Translations under genes and position numbers: made by a program
DNA from: RBG-16-57-11 sp964503145
GTDB lineage: Bacteria; Chloroflexota; Anaerolineae; Anaerolineales; UBA4823
Assembly: GCA_964503145.1 (NCBI GenBank)
Contig: CAZCYV010000009.1
Location: 1-64,000 of the forward strand
Length of the DNA stretch: 64,000 nucleotides
Direction of reading: 5' to 3'
Part shown: one piece after another, positions 17,498-24,987 of the stretch
How the letters are laid out: the number at the start of each line of letters is the position of its first letter
Position numbering within the stretch: position 1 is the first letter of the stretch
Notes under the pieces: generated by a model
What the model was told of the DNA's origin: nothing
What the model saw: only the letters and a program-made list of their open reading frames with translations
The model's database searches: none

Positions 17498-18955
17498 ATG
17501 ATCACAGAGTCGCAAATCACCCTTCTTGGCTTAGGCCCCGGCGATCCCGGCCTGCTCACTCGACAGGCCTGGGAAGCGCTTGAAAGCGCCGCGGAGATCT
17601 ATTTGCGCACGCGCCAGCATCCTGTAGTGGCCAGCCTGCCGTCTCACTTGCGGTTGCACTCTTTCGACGACCTCTATGAGAGCGCCGAGACATTCGAGCA
17701 GGTCTATGAGCAAATCGTTCAGCAGGTGTTAGAGCTTGGACGCCGCCCCGGCGGGGTGATCTATGCCGTGCCGGGGCATCCCTTCGTGGCCGAGGCCACT
17801 GCGCCCGAGATTGCGCGCCGGGCCCGATCCCAGGGGATGTCGGTGCGGGTCGTCGAAGGTCTGAGTTTTCTCGAGCCTGTCTTCACTGCCCTGGGGCTCG
17901 ACCCCTTCCCGCATCTCACTCTGATAGACGCGTTGCAGCTTGCCGCCAGCCATGTGCCGCCTTTTCCTACAGGCGCGCCGGCTTTGATCGCTCAGATTCA
18001 TTCCAGGATGGTGGCGGCAGATGTCAAACTGACCTTGATGAGCCTGTATCCGGATGAGCATCCGGTCAGGCTGGTGCACGCTGCCGGCACGCCACAGCAG
18101 GTGGCCGAAGAACTCGCTTTATACGAGATCGACCGCAGCAGTCACATAGGTTTGTTGACCGCCCTGTACCTGCCGCCATTGGCCCCTCAGACCTCCTTCG
18201 AGGCTTTCCTGGAGGTGGTGGCGCACCTGCGCGCCCCGGATGGCTGTCCTTGGGATCGTGAGCAGACGCATCGCAGCCTGCGCGAGGACCTGCTTCAGGA
18301 GACTTACGAGGCGCTGGCGGCGATGGATGCCGGCGATGTCGAGGGCATGCGTGAAGAGCTGGGCGATTTGCTCTTATTGCTCCTTCTGCACACGCAGATC
18401 GCTTCTGATGAAGGCGAATTCACCATCGCGGACGTGCTGAGCGGCATCCATGAAAAGATCGTCCGCCGCCACCCCCATGTCTTTGGCGATGTGGAGATCC
18501 GGGATGAGCAGCACCTGCTGCAGAACTGGGAGCGCTTGAAGGCCCAGGAGCGCGTCGAGAATGGCAAGTCCGAGGCCAGCTTGCTGGATGGGGTGCCGTT
18601 GGCGCTGCCGGCCCTGGCGCAGGCGGAGCAGTATCAGAAGCGCGCAGCCCGGGTGGGCTTCGATTGGCCAGATGTGCAGGGTGTGCTGGATAAGCTGGTA
18701 GAAGAGCTACACGAGGTGCGTCAGGCCGCTGCGGGCGAAGAACGGGCGATGGAGATCGGCGACCTGCTCTTCGCCGTGGCTAACCTGGCGCGCTGGTACA
18801 AAGTGGAGCCGGAGAGCGCTCTGCGCGAGGCCAACGCCCGCTTTCGTCAGCGCTTTGCTTACATTGAACGCATCGCTCGCCAGCAAGGCCGCTCCCTGAC
18901 CGATTTAACCCTGGAGGAGATGGAAGCCTTGTGGCAGCAGGCAAAGAAGGCCTGA
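17498..18955 (+). CDS. YabN-type fusion: tetrapyrrole methylase-like domain plus MazG pyrophosphohydrolase
   Basis: A 485-residue two-domain protein. Residues 1 to about 215 resemble the SAM-dependent tetrapyrrole methylase fold (ITLLGLGPGDPGLLT at the start). Residues from about 225 are a double MazG unit with CPWDREQTH, ETYEAL...EELGDLLL and later ELHEVRQ...EIGDLLF, the EExxE/ExxD metal sites that hydrolyse nucleoside triphosphates. The same fusion is called YabN in Bacillus. The start cannot be moved downstream because GLGPGDP is conserved, yet there is no ribosome site and the terminator ends just before it. Confidence 0.9.
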   Translation: MITESQITLLGLGPGDPGLLTRQAWEALESAAEIYLRTRQHPVVASLPSHLRLHSFDDLYESAETFEQVYEQIVQQVLELGRRPGGVIYAVPGHPFVAEATAPEIARRARSQGMSVRVVEGLSFLEPVFTALGLDPFPHLTLIDALQLAASHVPPFPTGAPALIAQIHSRMVAADVKLTLMSLYPDEHPVRLVHAAGTPQQVAEELALYEIDRSSHIGLLTALYLPPLAPQTSFEAFLEVVAHLRAPDGCPWDREQTHRSLREDLLQETYEALAAMDAGDVEGMREELGDLLLLLLLHTQIASDEGEFTIADVLSGIHEKIVRRHPHVFGDVEIRDEQHLLQNWERLKAQERVENGKSEASLLDGVPLALPALAQAEQYQKRAARVGFDWPDVQGVLDKLVEELHEVRQAAAGEERAMEIGDLLFAVANLARWYKVEPESALREANARFRQRFAYIERIARQQGRSLTDLTLEEMEALWQQAKKA

Positions 18956-18956
18956 C

Positions 18957-20123
18957 TCACCTGCGCAAGTGATAGGGCACGTCGATGATCACGCGTTGGT
19001 AGCCCAGCTCTCGGCGCCGGTACAGCAAGGCCACTTTAATGAGCCAGGTGGTTTGATTGTGCAGTAAGCCATGCCACCATTTGGCCGGGACGAATTCGGG
19101 CAACACCACTGCTGCCAGTTGCCCATCGTGATGCTTGGCGTCTGTCTCGTCCAGGAATTCGAGCATTGGCCCGATGACGGAGCGGTAAGGCGAGGGGCGC
19201 ACTTCCAGAGGGATATCTGGAAACCAGCGCATCCAATCTTTTTTCACCCGCTCAGCGCTACCAGGCTCAAGCTCGATCTACACCGCCGTGACATCCTTCG
19301 AGATACCCCGTGCGAAATCAACGGCATCGATGACCCCGCGATGCACGCTTGAAATCGGGATGACCACCCGCGGCGCAGGATACGGTCGCAGCGAAGGCGG
19401 CAGGCCGTGCAGGGAAAGCTGCTTACTCACGTTGCGGTAGTGGTTGTTGATACTGCGGAAGATATGCACAATCAGCGGAATCAGAACGATCGTGATCCAG
19501 GCGCCTTCGAGGAACTTGCTATAGCCGACGACCACTAACGTAACCGCGGTGGTCAGGCCTCCTACGCCATTGATTAACGCCTTGAGTTGCCAGTGGCTCT
19601 GGTGGTCGCGCTTCCAGTGGATGACCATCCCGACCTGCGACAGTGTGTACGCCAGGAACACGCCGACGGCAAAGAGCGGCACCAAAGCATGGCTGGCGCC
19701 TTCGAAGACGATGATCAAGAGGCCGGTGGCGAGAGATAACGCAACAATCCCGTTTGCAAAGACCAGACGATCACCCAGGCTGGTCAGTTGCCGGGGTAAG
19801 TATCCATCTCTTGCCAGGATCGCTGCCAGGCGCGGGAATCCGGCAAAGCTGGTATTCGCCGCCACCGCCAGGATGAGCATCGTGGCGGTGGCGGCGATCA
19901 CCAGCAGGGCGGTAATCGCCAGGCCGATCGGCCAGGCCAGAGCCAGCCCGGCGCTGCCGGCTACCACCAATCCCAGGTAAATCTCCTGGTTGGCGTACGC
20001 AATGGAAGACAGCGCATCGGGCGAAAAGGCCGCCAGGGCGCGGATTTTGTTCAGTCTCTTTTCAGCAAGTTGGTAGGTGGGCAGGGGACTTCCGATGATC
20101 AGGTGTTTCAGTTTGTTCAACAT
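18957..20123 (-). pseudogene. APC-family permease, broken by an internal deletion and an amber codon
   Basis: One reading frame runs from the ATG at 20123 to the stop at 18957, interrupted by a single in-frame TAG at 19278-19280. Both sides belong to one protein: the first part has the permease N-terminus (FSPDALSSIAYANQE) and VAANTSFAGFPRLAAILARDG, the second has VVLPEFVPAKWWHGLLHNQT, a C-terminal mark of these amino-acid-permease-like proteins. From memory of the family, about 250 or more residues expected between the first helices and VAANTSF are missing in frame. The TAG falls where relatives usually have tyrosine (VTAVY). Probably non-functional; suppression of the amber is unlikely. Confidence 0.8.
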
Positions 20124-20192
20124 AAAGTTGTTTTCTGATCGACCTCCGCATATCCAACGGATGTGAACTAAACGATGTTGGCGACCCTGATC

Positions 20193-20615
20193 TCATACCA
20201 CCTCGCCAGTTTTTGATCGCCCGGTGAACAACATCGCGGTGTAAGCCAGTGTAAGCGCAGCAAATACCCCGCTGGCGACCCAGCCCGCCGCGTTATACCA
20301 GATCGAGGACTGTTGAGTCAGAGATACCACTGTTGCCAACAGATTGCTTAGAAGCAAGGCCGCTGCCACGCTGTTGCGGGTTTTGCCAGGTAGCGCTTCG
20401 ACCGCGCCCCGCAACGACCAGAGCAGAAATCCATATCCGAACAGCGCTGCCCCGAACATGCGCGCAAACGCCGCCAGGTGCCAGTAGGTTGTGCTGTCGA
20501 TGCTCAACTCTGGCACATCGAAAAAGGCCATCATCAACGGCCCATACAGCGCAAAGGCAATGCCAAAGGCGATGAACAGAATACCGTTGACCGTTACCAG
20601 GGTGGATAGTTTCAT
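20193..20615 (-). CDS. Small four-helix membrane protein, unknown function
   Basis: A 140-residue hydrophobic protein with about four membrane segments (near residues 5-30, 45-68, 82-100 and 110-132). It resembles DUF4345-like small membrane proteins in layout, but no catalytic motif is visible. It is the last gene of a tight minus-strand group, starting 9 bases after the methyltransferase. Function unknown. Confidence 0.75.
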   Translation of the reverse strand: MKLSTLVTVNGILFIAFGIAFALYGPLMMAFFDVPELSIDSTTYWHLAAFARMFGAALFGYGFLLWSLRGAVEALPGKTRNSVAAALLLSNLLATVVSLTQQSSIWYNAAGWVASGVFAALTLAYTAMLFTGRSKTGEVV

Positions 20616-20624
20616 GGGTTTAGG

Positions 20625-21554
20625 TTACCTTTCTTTGGCGCTCCAGCGGGCGAAGATCGCTGTCGAAAGCAGCCGGCCGGCGCTGTTCTCGATCAACGTC
20701 AGTTCCCCGGTTTCGATCTCCCCAGAGAGACCGGCTGTCATTTCTTGGACTGCATAGTAGGCGGAAAGCGCCGAAGCGCGGATGGCGTAAGCCGTCAGAA
20801 TGACGAACAAGGGTTGGGGGCTCAAGATCGCCCGGCAATTTTCCAGCAGTTCGGGCAGCGATTCGAACAACTCCCACACCTGACCCTGTGGACCGCGGCC
20901 GAACTTGGGTGGGTCGAGCACGATGCCTTCATACTGCGAGCCGCGGCGCACCTCGCGACGCACGAACTTGTATGCGTCGTCCACCAGCCAGCGGATCGGG
21001 CGGTCGCTCAGGCCAGAGAGGCTCTGATTTTCGCGCGCCAGCAGGATGGATTTTTTAGAAGCGTCCACGTGGGTGACCTGCGCTCCGGCCTGGGCCGCCG
21101 CCAGGGTGGCCAGGCCGGTGTAGCCAAACAGGTTCAGCACTCGGATTGGCGCCGAGCTTTGGCGGGAACGCTCCTTGATCAGCGCGCTCATCCAGTCCCA
21201 GTGGGCGGCCTGCTCTGGGAAGACGCCCATGTGGCGCGAGTTGGCCGTGAAGGCCAGGAAGCTCAACCCCTTGTAGCTCATCTTCCAGGGAGTCTTGACC
21301 GGCAGGTGGAATTCCCATCGCCCGCCGCTTTCTTCGCCAGTAGGCCGGAAAGTGGCATGAGCGGCACGCCAGCGCTCCTGGGGCAGGGCCGGACGCCAGA
21401 TGGCCTGATGCTCGGGGCGCACGAATGTGTAAGGTCCGAAACGCTCCAGCTTGGCGCCATTGCCGCTGTCCAGCAGCGCATAGTCGTCCCAGTGGGGCGA
21501 AGCGAGCAGGGACAGTTTTGGGTATATGGGCTGTGTGGGGTGTGACGCAGCCAT
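20625..21554 (-). CDS. Class I SAM-dependent methyltransferase (RlmI-like)
   Basis: A 309-residue protein with the Rossmann SAM site VLNLFGYTGLATLAAA, the acidic VDASKKS and the catalytic-type VLDPPKFGRG. These match the RlmI/YccW group of 23S rRNA cytosine methyltransferases in the catalytic half, but the N-terminal PUA domain of true RlmI is replaced by a shorter region (residues 1-100). The substrate is therefore open. It is 4 bases downstream of the CBS gene in one operon. Confidence 0.8.
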   Translation of the reverse strand: MAASHPTQPIYPKLSLLASPHWDDYALLDSGNGAKLERFGPYTFVRPEHQAIWRPALPQERWRAAHATFRPTGEESGGRWEFHLPVKTPWKMSYKGLSFLAFTANSRHMGVFPEQAAHWDWMSALIKERSRQSSAPIRVLNLFGYTGLATLAAAQAGAQVTHVDASKKSILLARENQSLSGLSDRPIRWLVDDAYKFVRREVRRGSQYEGIVLDPPKFGRGPQGQVWELFESLPELLENCRAILSPQPLFVILTAYAIRASALSAYYAVQEMTAGLSGEIETGELTLIENSAGRLLSTAIFARWSAKER

Positions 21555-21558
21555 GATC

Positions 21559-22005
21559 TCAAGCGAGCAAATCGGTCTCGCCCTGCGCCGCTCGCTCCAT
21601 GCGCAGCAAGGCTTCGTCCTGTTCAGCGATGATGGCGTTCAGCACGTCCCCGATTGAGATGATGCCGACGATCCGGCCGTCTTCGACCACCGGCAGGTAG
21701 CGAATGCGCTTGCGCGACATCAGGGCCATGCACTCCAGCAGGCTCTGTCTGGGGGTGACCGTGACGACCGGCGTGGTCATGATCTCGGAGATCGGGGTAT
21801 CGCGCGAGGTTTTGCCTTTGAGCACAATTTTGCGGGCGTAATCTCGTTCGGTGAAGATTCCGGCGATTTGTGAGCCATCCATCACCACCAGCGCGCCAAT
21901 GTCTTTGTCAGCCATCAGGCGCAGCGCCTCGAAAACCGGCGTTTCGGGCGGCGCTGACCATACCTGGGCGCCTTTCTCGTTGAGCAGGTTACGAACCGTT
22001 TTCAT
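21559..22005 (-). CDS. Two-CBS-domain regulatory protein
   Basis: A 148-residue protein made of two CBS repeats. Repeat one has SAPPETPVFEALRLMADKDIGALVV and AGIFTERDYARK; repeat two has VVTVTPRQSLLECMALM and RYLPVVEDGRIVGIISIGD. Such pairs bind adenosine nucleotides and act as energy sensors or partners of other proteins. It lies between tnaA and the methyltransferase with 9- and 4-base gaps. No fused enzyme domain is present. Confidence 0.88.
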   Translation of the reverse strand: MKTVRNLLNEKGAQVWSAPPETPVFEALRLMADKDIGALVVMDGSQIAGIFTERDYARKIVLKGKTSRDTPISEIMTTPVVTVTPRQSLLECMALMSRKRIRYLPVVEDGRIVGIISIGDVLNAIIAEQDEALLRMERAAQGETDLLA

Positions 22006-22014
22006 CTTGCCTCC

Positions 22015-23424
22015 TCATCCCTGCACTGATGAGATTGCCACGCGTTCCTCCAGGGGGGCGAAGCGCGCCGTAAAATGGCGCAGCAATTCCGGGGCGTAAG
22101 TAAAGCGGTAGCCGCGCAGCGACTCGCGGCGGTCGGCGATGGCGCGGATTGTCCTGACGACATAATCCAGGTGGCTCTGGGTGTAAACCCGGCGGGGGAT
22201 TGCCAGGCGCACCAGCTCCAGCTTAGGGTGCACCATCTGGCCTGTCTCGGGATCGGGATGGGCAAACATCACCGATCCGATCTCGCAGGCGCGAATGCCG
22301 CCCTCTAGATACAATTCGACCGAGAGCGCCAACCCTGGAAATTCGCCTGGTGGAATGTGAGCGAGCAGTCGTCCGGCATCCAGATAGACTGCGTGCCCTC
22401 CTGGCGGTTCAACGATTGGGATATTTTCCTCGAGCAGCCGCTCGGCCAGATAGGCAGTCTGCCCTAATCGGTAAGCCAGGTAGCTCTCATCCAGTCCTTC
22501 GTACAGGCCTATTGCCATGGCATCCAGATCGCGCCCTGCCAGTCCGCCATAAGTGGGAAAGCCCTCGCGCAAGATCAGTTCATTGCACGCCCGCTGGTAG
22601 AGCCCCTGGTCGTTCATCGCCAGGAAGCCGCCAATATTGACGATGGCGTCTTTCTTGGCGCTCATCGTCGCTCCATCCGCCAGAGCGAAGATCTCTCGGG
22701 CGATCTCCAGGGTGCTCTTGTGGGCATAGCCTGGCTCGCGCAGCTTGATGAAGTAAGCGTTTTCGGCGAAACGGCAGGCGTCGATGAAGAAGGGAATGCC
22801 GTAATGATGATATACCTCGGCCACCTGGCGCAGGTTTTCCAGCGAGACGGGCTGCCCGCCGCCGGCGTTGTTGGTGATGGTGATCATCCCCAGCGGCACA
22901 TTTTCCGGCCCGACCTGCTCGATGAAGGCGCGTAGCCTGGCGATGTCCATGTTGCCCTTGAAGGGATGACGGTTGGTCGGTTCGCTGGCGGCCTCGATCA
23001 CCAGGTTGGTGGGGCGCCCGCCGCGAGCGCGGATGTTGGCTTCGGTGGTGTCGAAATGCATATTGGAAGGCACATACTGCCCAGGTTTGACGTAGAGCGC
23101 CGCCAGGATGTTCTCGGCGGCCCGGCCTTGATGGGTGGGGACAAAATAGCGGAAGCCGAAAATCTCATGCATTGCTTCCGCCAACCGTTCGAACGAACGC
23201 GCCCCGGCGTAAGATTCGTCGCCGCGCATGATCGCCGCCCATTGCTCCTGACTCATCGAGCCGGTGCCCGAGTCGGTCAGCAGGTCAATGAACACATCTT
23301 CGGCGCGCAGGGCGAAGATATTATAGCCCGCCTCCCGGATGGCCCGCTCGCGCTCGGCTCGGCTGATCAGGCGGATGGGTTCTACCATCTTGATGCGGAA
23401 CGGCTCTGGATCGTGAATCGCCAT
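22015..23424 (-). CDS. tnaA: Tryptophanase (tryptophan indole-lyase)
   Basis: A 469-residue PLP enzyme splitting tryptophan to indole, pyruvate and ammonia. The PLP lysine lies in MSAKKDAIV (257-258). Two specificity positions point to tryptophanase rather than tyrosine phenol-lyase: Asp125 in FDTT (lyases for tyrosine have Thr) and CEIGS instead of the arginine-bearing SMERG. The start is the ATG at 23424 with GGAG 8 bases upstream; a longer frame from 23529 would begin upstream of the predicted promoter. First gene of a four-gene minus-strand operon. Confidence 0.9.
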   Translation of the reverse strand: MAIHDPEPFRIKMVEPIRLISRAERERAIREAGYNIFALRAEDVFIDLLTDSGTGSMSQEQWAAIMRGDESYAGARSFERLAEAMHEIFGFRYFVPTHQGRAAENILAALYVKPGQYVPSNMHFDTTEANIRARGGRPTNLVIEAASEPTNRHPFKGNMDIARLRAFIEQVGPENVPLGMITITNNAGGGQPVSLENLRQVAEVYHHYGIPFFIDACRFAENAYFIKLREPGYAHKSTLEIAREIFALADGATMSAKKDAIVNIGGFLAMNDQGLYQRACNELILREGFPTYGGLAGRDLDAMAIGLYEGLDESYLAYRLGQTAYLAERLLEENIPIVEPPGGHAVYLDAGRLLAHIPPGEFPGLALSVELYLEGGIRACEIGSVMFAHPDPETGQMVHPKLELVRLAIPRRVYTQSHLDYVVRTIRAIADRRESLRGYRFTYAPELLRHFTARFAPLEERVAISSVQG

Positions 23425-23469
23425 ATAAAAGTCTCCATGAGGGGTGATGAGATGCTTGTTTGATCCTGA

Positions 23470-23507
23470 CTCAAATTGAGTGTAGCATGTTTTCGGTGAA
23501 AAACCAA
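23470..23507 (-). promoter_or_regulatory. Predicted tnaA promoter with overlapping palindrome
   Basis: On the minus strand TTGGTT (23507-23502) and an extended minus-10 TGC-TACACT (23484-23479) are 17 bases apart. The palindrome ACTCAA-A-TTGAGT (23470-23482) overlaps the minus-10 and the expected start point, a position suited to a repressor. The predicted leader is about 48 bases; no TnaC-like leader peptide is seen. Confidence 0.5.
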
Positions 23508-23512
23508 GATCG

Positions 23513-23541
23513 AGCGTCAGGTTTTCCACCTGACGCTTTTC
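23513..23541. other. Hairpin between divergent promoters
   Basis: AGCGTCAGG (23513-23521) and CCTGACGCT (23529-23537) form a perfect 9-bp stem with a 7-base loop, followed on the + strand by TTTTCC. It resembles a terminator, but no + strand gene ends here, so it may block antisense transcription or serve as a binding site. Confidence 0.5.
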
Positions 23542-23556
23542 CTGTCTTTTCGCGCT

Positions 23557-23562
23557 TATAAT
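23557..23562 (+). promoter_or_regulatory. Minus-10 box just before a GTG start
   Basis: A perfect TATAAT ends 6 bases before the GTG at 23569. No ribosome site lies between. If this box is used, the transcript begins at or next to the start codon and would be leaderless. The minus-35 is not obvious. Confidence 0.45.
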
Positions 23563-23568
23563 ACCCTT

Positions 23569-24255
23569 GTGAATTGGACCGCCATTCGCCGGGTATTGGG
23601 CTTGCTTCTCCTGGCTGTCTCGCTCGTCGCGCTGACCTGGAGCCTATGGCCTTTGCCGGTGCAAACGCGCACTCTGATGATTTCACCGGCGGAGATGCGC
23701 CCCGAAGACCTTCCCGCTGGCCAGACGCTCGCCAACCTGACCGCCATTTCGGCGCCGCGAACGCTGCTTTTGGAATGGCCGCTGCAAATGCGCACGGGAG
23801 AACTGGCCTGGCTTCGCCTGACGTTCAGCCCTGCATTGCAAGAAGGCGCATCCCCACAAGTCTCTTCTGAAGCCGGCGGCGAGTATTTCGCGCTGGCAGA
23901 GGCGCGCCTGGAGCTTCCAGCCATTGCGCACACGCCGCCAGGGCAGATCAGCCAGGCGCTCTTGCCAGGCCAGCCTGTGACCTTTATATGGGAACTCCTG
24001 CCCAACCGCGCTGGCGAAGCGGAGGGAACCGTGTGGTTGCACTTACGCTTCGTCCCAACCGCAGGTGAGTCGGAGCTACGGCGTCTGCTCACCGCCCAAC
24101 GCATCCAGGTTCGAACGATCAGCTTTCTGGGGCTGAGCGGCCCCTGGGGGCGCGCCCTGGGGAGCGCCGGCGCGGCGATGGGGATGGCGCTTGGCCTGGA
24201 TGGCGTGGCGCTCTACCTCTGGCGTCATATCCCAAGAAGATCCGGAGTATTGTGA
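23569..24255 (+). CDS. Membrane-anchored protein of unknown function
   Basis: A 228-residue protein not recognised. A hydrophobic segment near residues 10-29 and another near 195-218 flank a domain that is rich in beta-strand-like hydrophobic/polar alternation and is probably outside the membrane. It starts with GTG and has no ribosome site. Its stop overlaps the start of the metallo-hydrolase gene (TGATG), so the two are translated together, but no functional link is obvious. Confidence 0.7.
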   Translation: MNWTAIRRVLGLLLLAVSLVALTWSLWPLPVQTRTLMISPAEMRPEDLPAGQTLANLTAISAPRTLLLEWPLQMRTGELAWLRLTFSPALQEGASPQVSSEAGGEYFALAEARLELPAIAHTPPGQISQALLPGQPVTFIWELLPNRAGEAEGTVWLHLRFVPTAGESELRRLLTAQRIQVRTISFLGLSGPWGRALGSAGAAMGMALGLDGVALYLWRHIPRRSGVL

Positions 24256-24887
24256 TGCTCGAAATTGTCTCGACAATTCTTGGCCCTGTGGAAACCAACA
24301 CCTATATCGTGGCGGATACACAGACGAAAGAGGCGGTGGTCATCGACCCTGCCTGGGATGGGCACGTCCTCGCCGCAGAGGTCCGGCGCCGCGGCTGGCG
24401 CCTGACCGCTATCTGGTTGACCCATGCCCATTTTGACCACATCGCTGGCGCCGCTGGCATCGCTGCGCAGGTGCAGCCGCCGCCCGCAGTGGCCCTGCAC
24501 CCGGCGGATTTGCCGTTGTGGGAGGCGCAGGGCGGCGCGCCGTTCTTTGGCATGCGCATCGATCCTGGCCCACGCCCCACAATTGCCCTGGCGCACGGAC
24601 AGACCCTGCATGTCGGCAGGTTTGTCTTCGAGGTCCGCCATGCCCCTGGCCATACCGCCGGTCATGTCGTGTTTTATTCCCCGGAAGAAAAACTCGCTTT
24701 CTGCGGGGATGTCATCTTCATGGGCGGCATAGGGCGCACCGATCTGCCCGGCGGCAGCTATAAAACTTTGATGCACAGCATTCAGACTCAGATCTTGACT
24801 CTGCCAGACGAGACGCGCTTGCTTTCTGGGCATGGCCCGGAAACCACGGTCGGGCAGGAGCGCCTGGAGAATCCTTTTCTTTCCTGA
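24255..24887 (+). CDS. Metallo-beta-lactamase-fold hydrolase (glyoxalase II-like)
   Basis: A 210-residue protein with the two-metal site THAHFDH, a further histidine in HAPGHTAGH, the bridging aspartate in FCGDVIF and the last histidine in LLSGHGPET. This pattern fits the hydroxyacylglutathione hydrolase-like family, whose members cleave thioesters or oxidise persulfides; the true substrate cannot be told. The start at 24255 overlaps the upstream stop. Confidence 0.88.
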   Translation: MLEIVSTILGPVETNTYIVADTQTKEAVVIDPAWDGHVLAAEVRRRGWRLTAIWLTHAHFDHIAGAAGIAAQVQPPPAVALHPADLPLWEAQGGAPFFGMRIDPGPRPTIALAHGQTLHVGRFVFEVRHAPGHTAGHVVFYSPEEKLAFCGDVIFMGGIGRTDLPGGSYKTLMHSIQTQILTLPDETRLLSGHGPETTVGQERLENPFLS

Positions 24888-24938
24888 ACGATGGATCAGC
24901 GTCGCCTGGTTTGTGAGAGGTCGATCGCGGTGTATGCC

Positions 24939-24967
24939 TTGACACAACCAACGTTATTGAATAAGAT
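24939..24967 (+). promoter_or_regulatory. Predicted promoter of the SPFH-like pair
   Basis: A perfect TTGACA (24939-24944) and TAAGAT (24962-24967) are separated by 17 bases. The expected start is about 14 bases before the ATG at 24988, leaving a very short leader without a clear ribosome site. Confidence 0.65.
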
Positions 24968-24987
24968 ACCTGAAAGATCAAAATAGT

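Noticed and set aside
19278..19280. Amber codon read through or encoding a special amino acid
   Set aside because: The same gene also lacks its transport core, so decay is simpler; many other genes here end in TAG as a normal stop (for example rplC, adk and ftsZ).
22015..23424. Tyrosine phenol-lyase
   Set aside because: The Thr and Arg that set tyrosine specificity are replaced by Asp125 and by the CEIGS segment typical of tryptophanase.
23424..23529. Longer tryptophanase starting at 23529
   Set aside because: The added residues do not match the family, the ribosome site supports the ATG at 23424, and the predicted promoter lies inside the extension.
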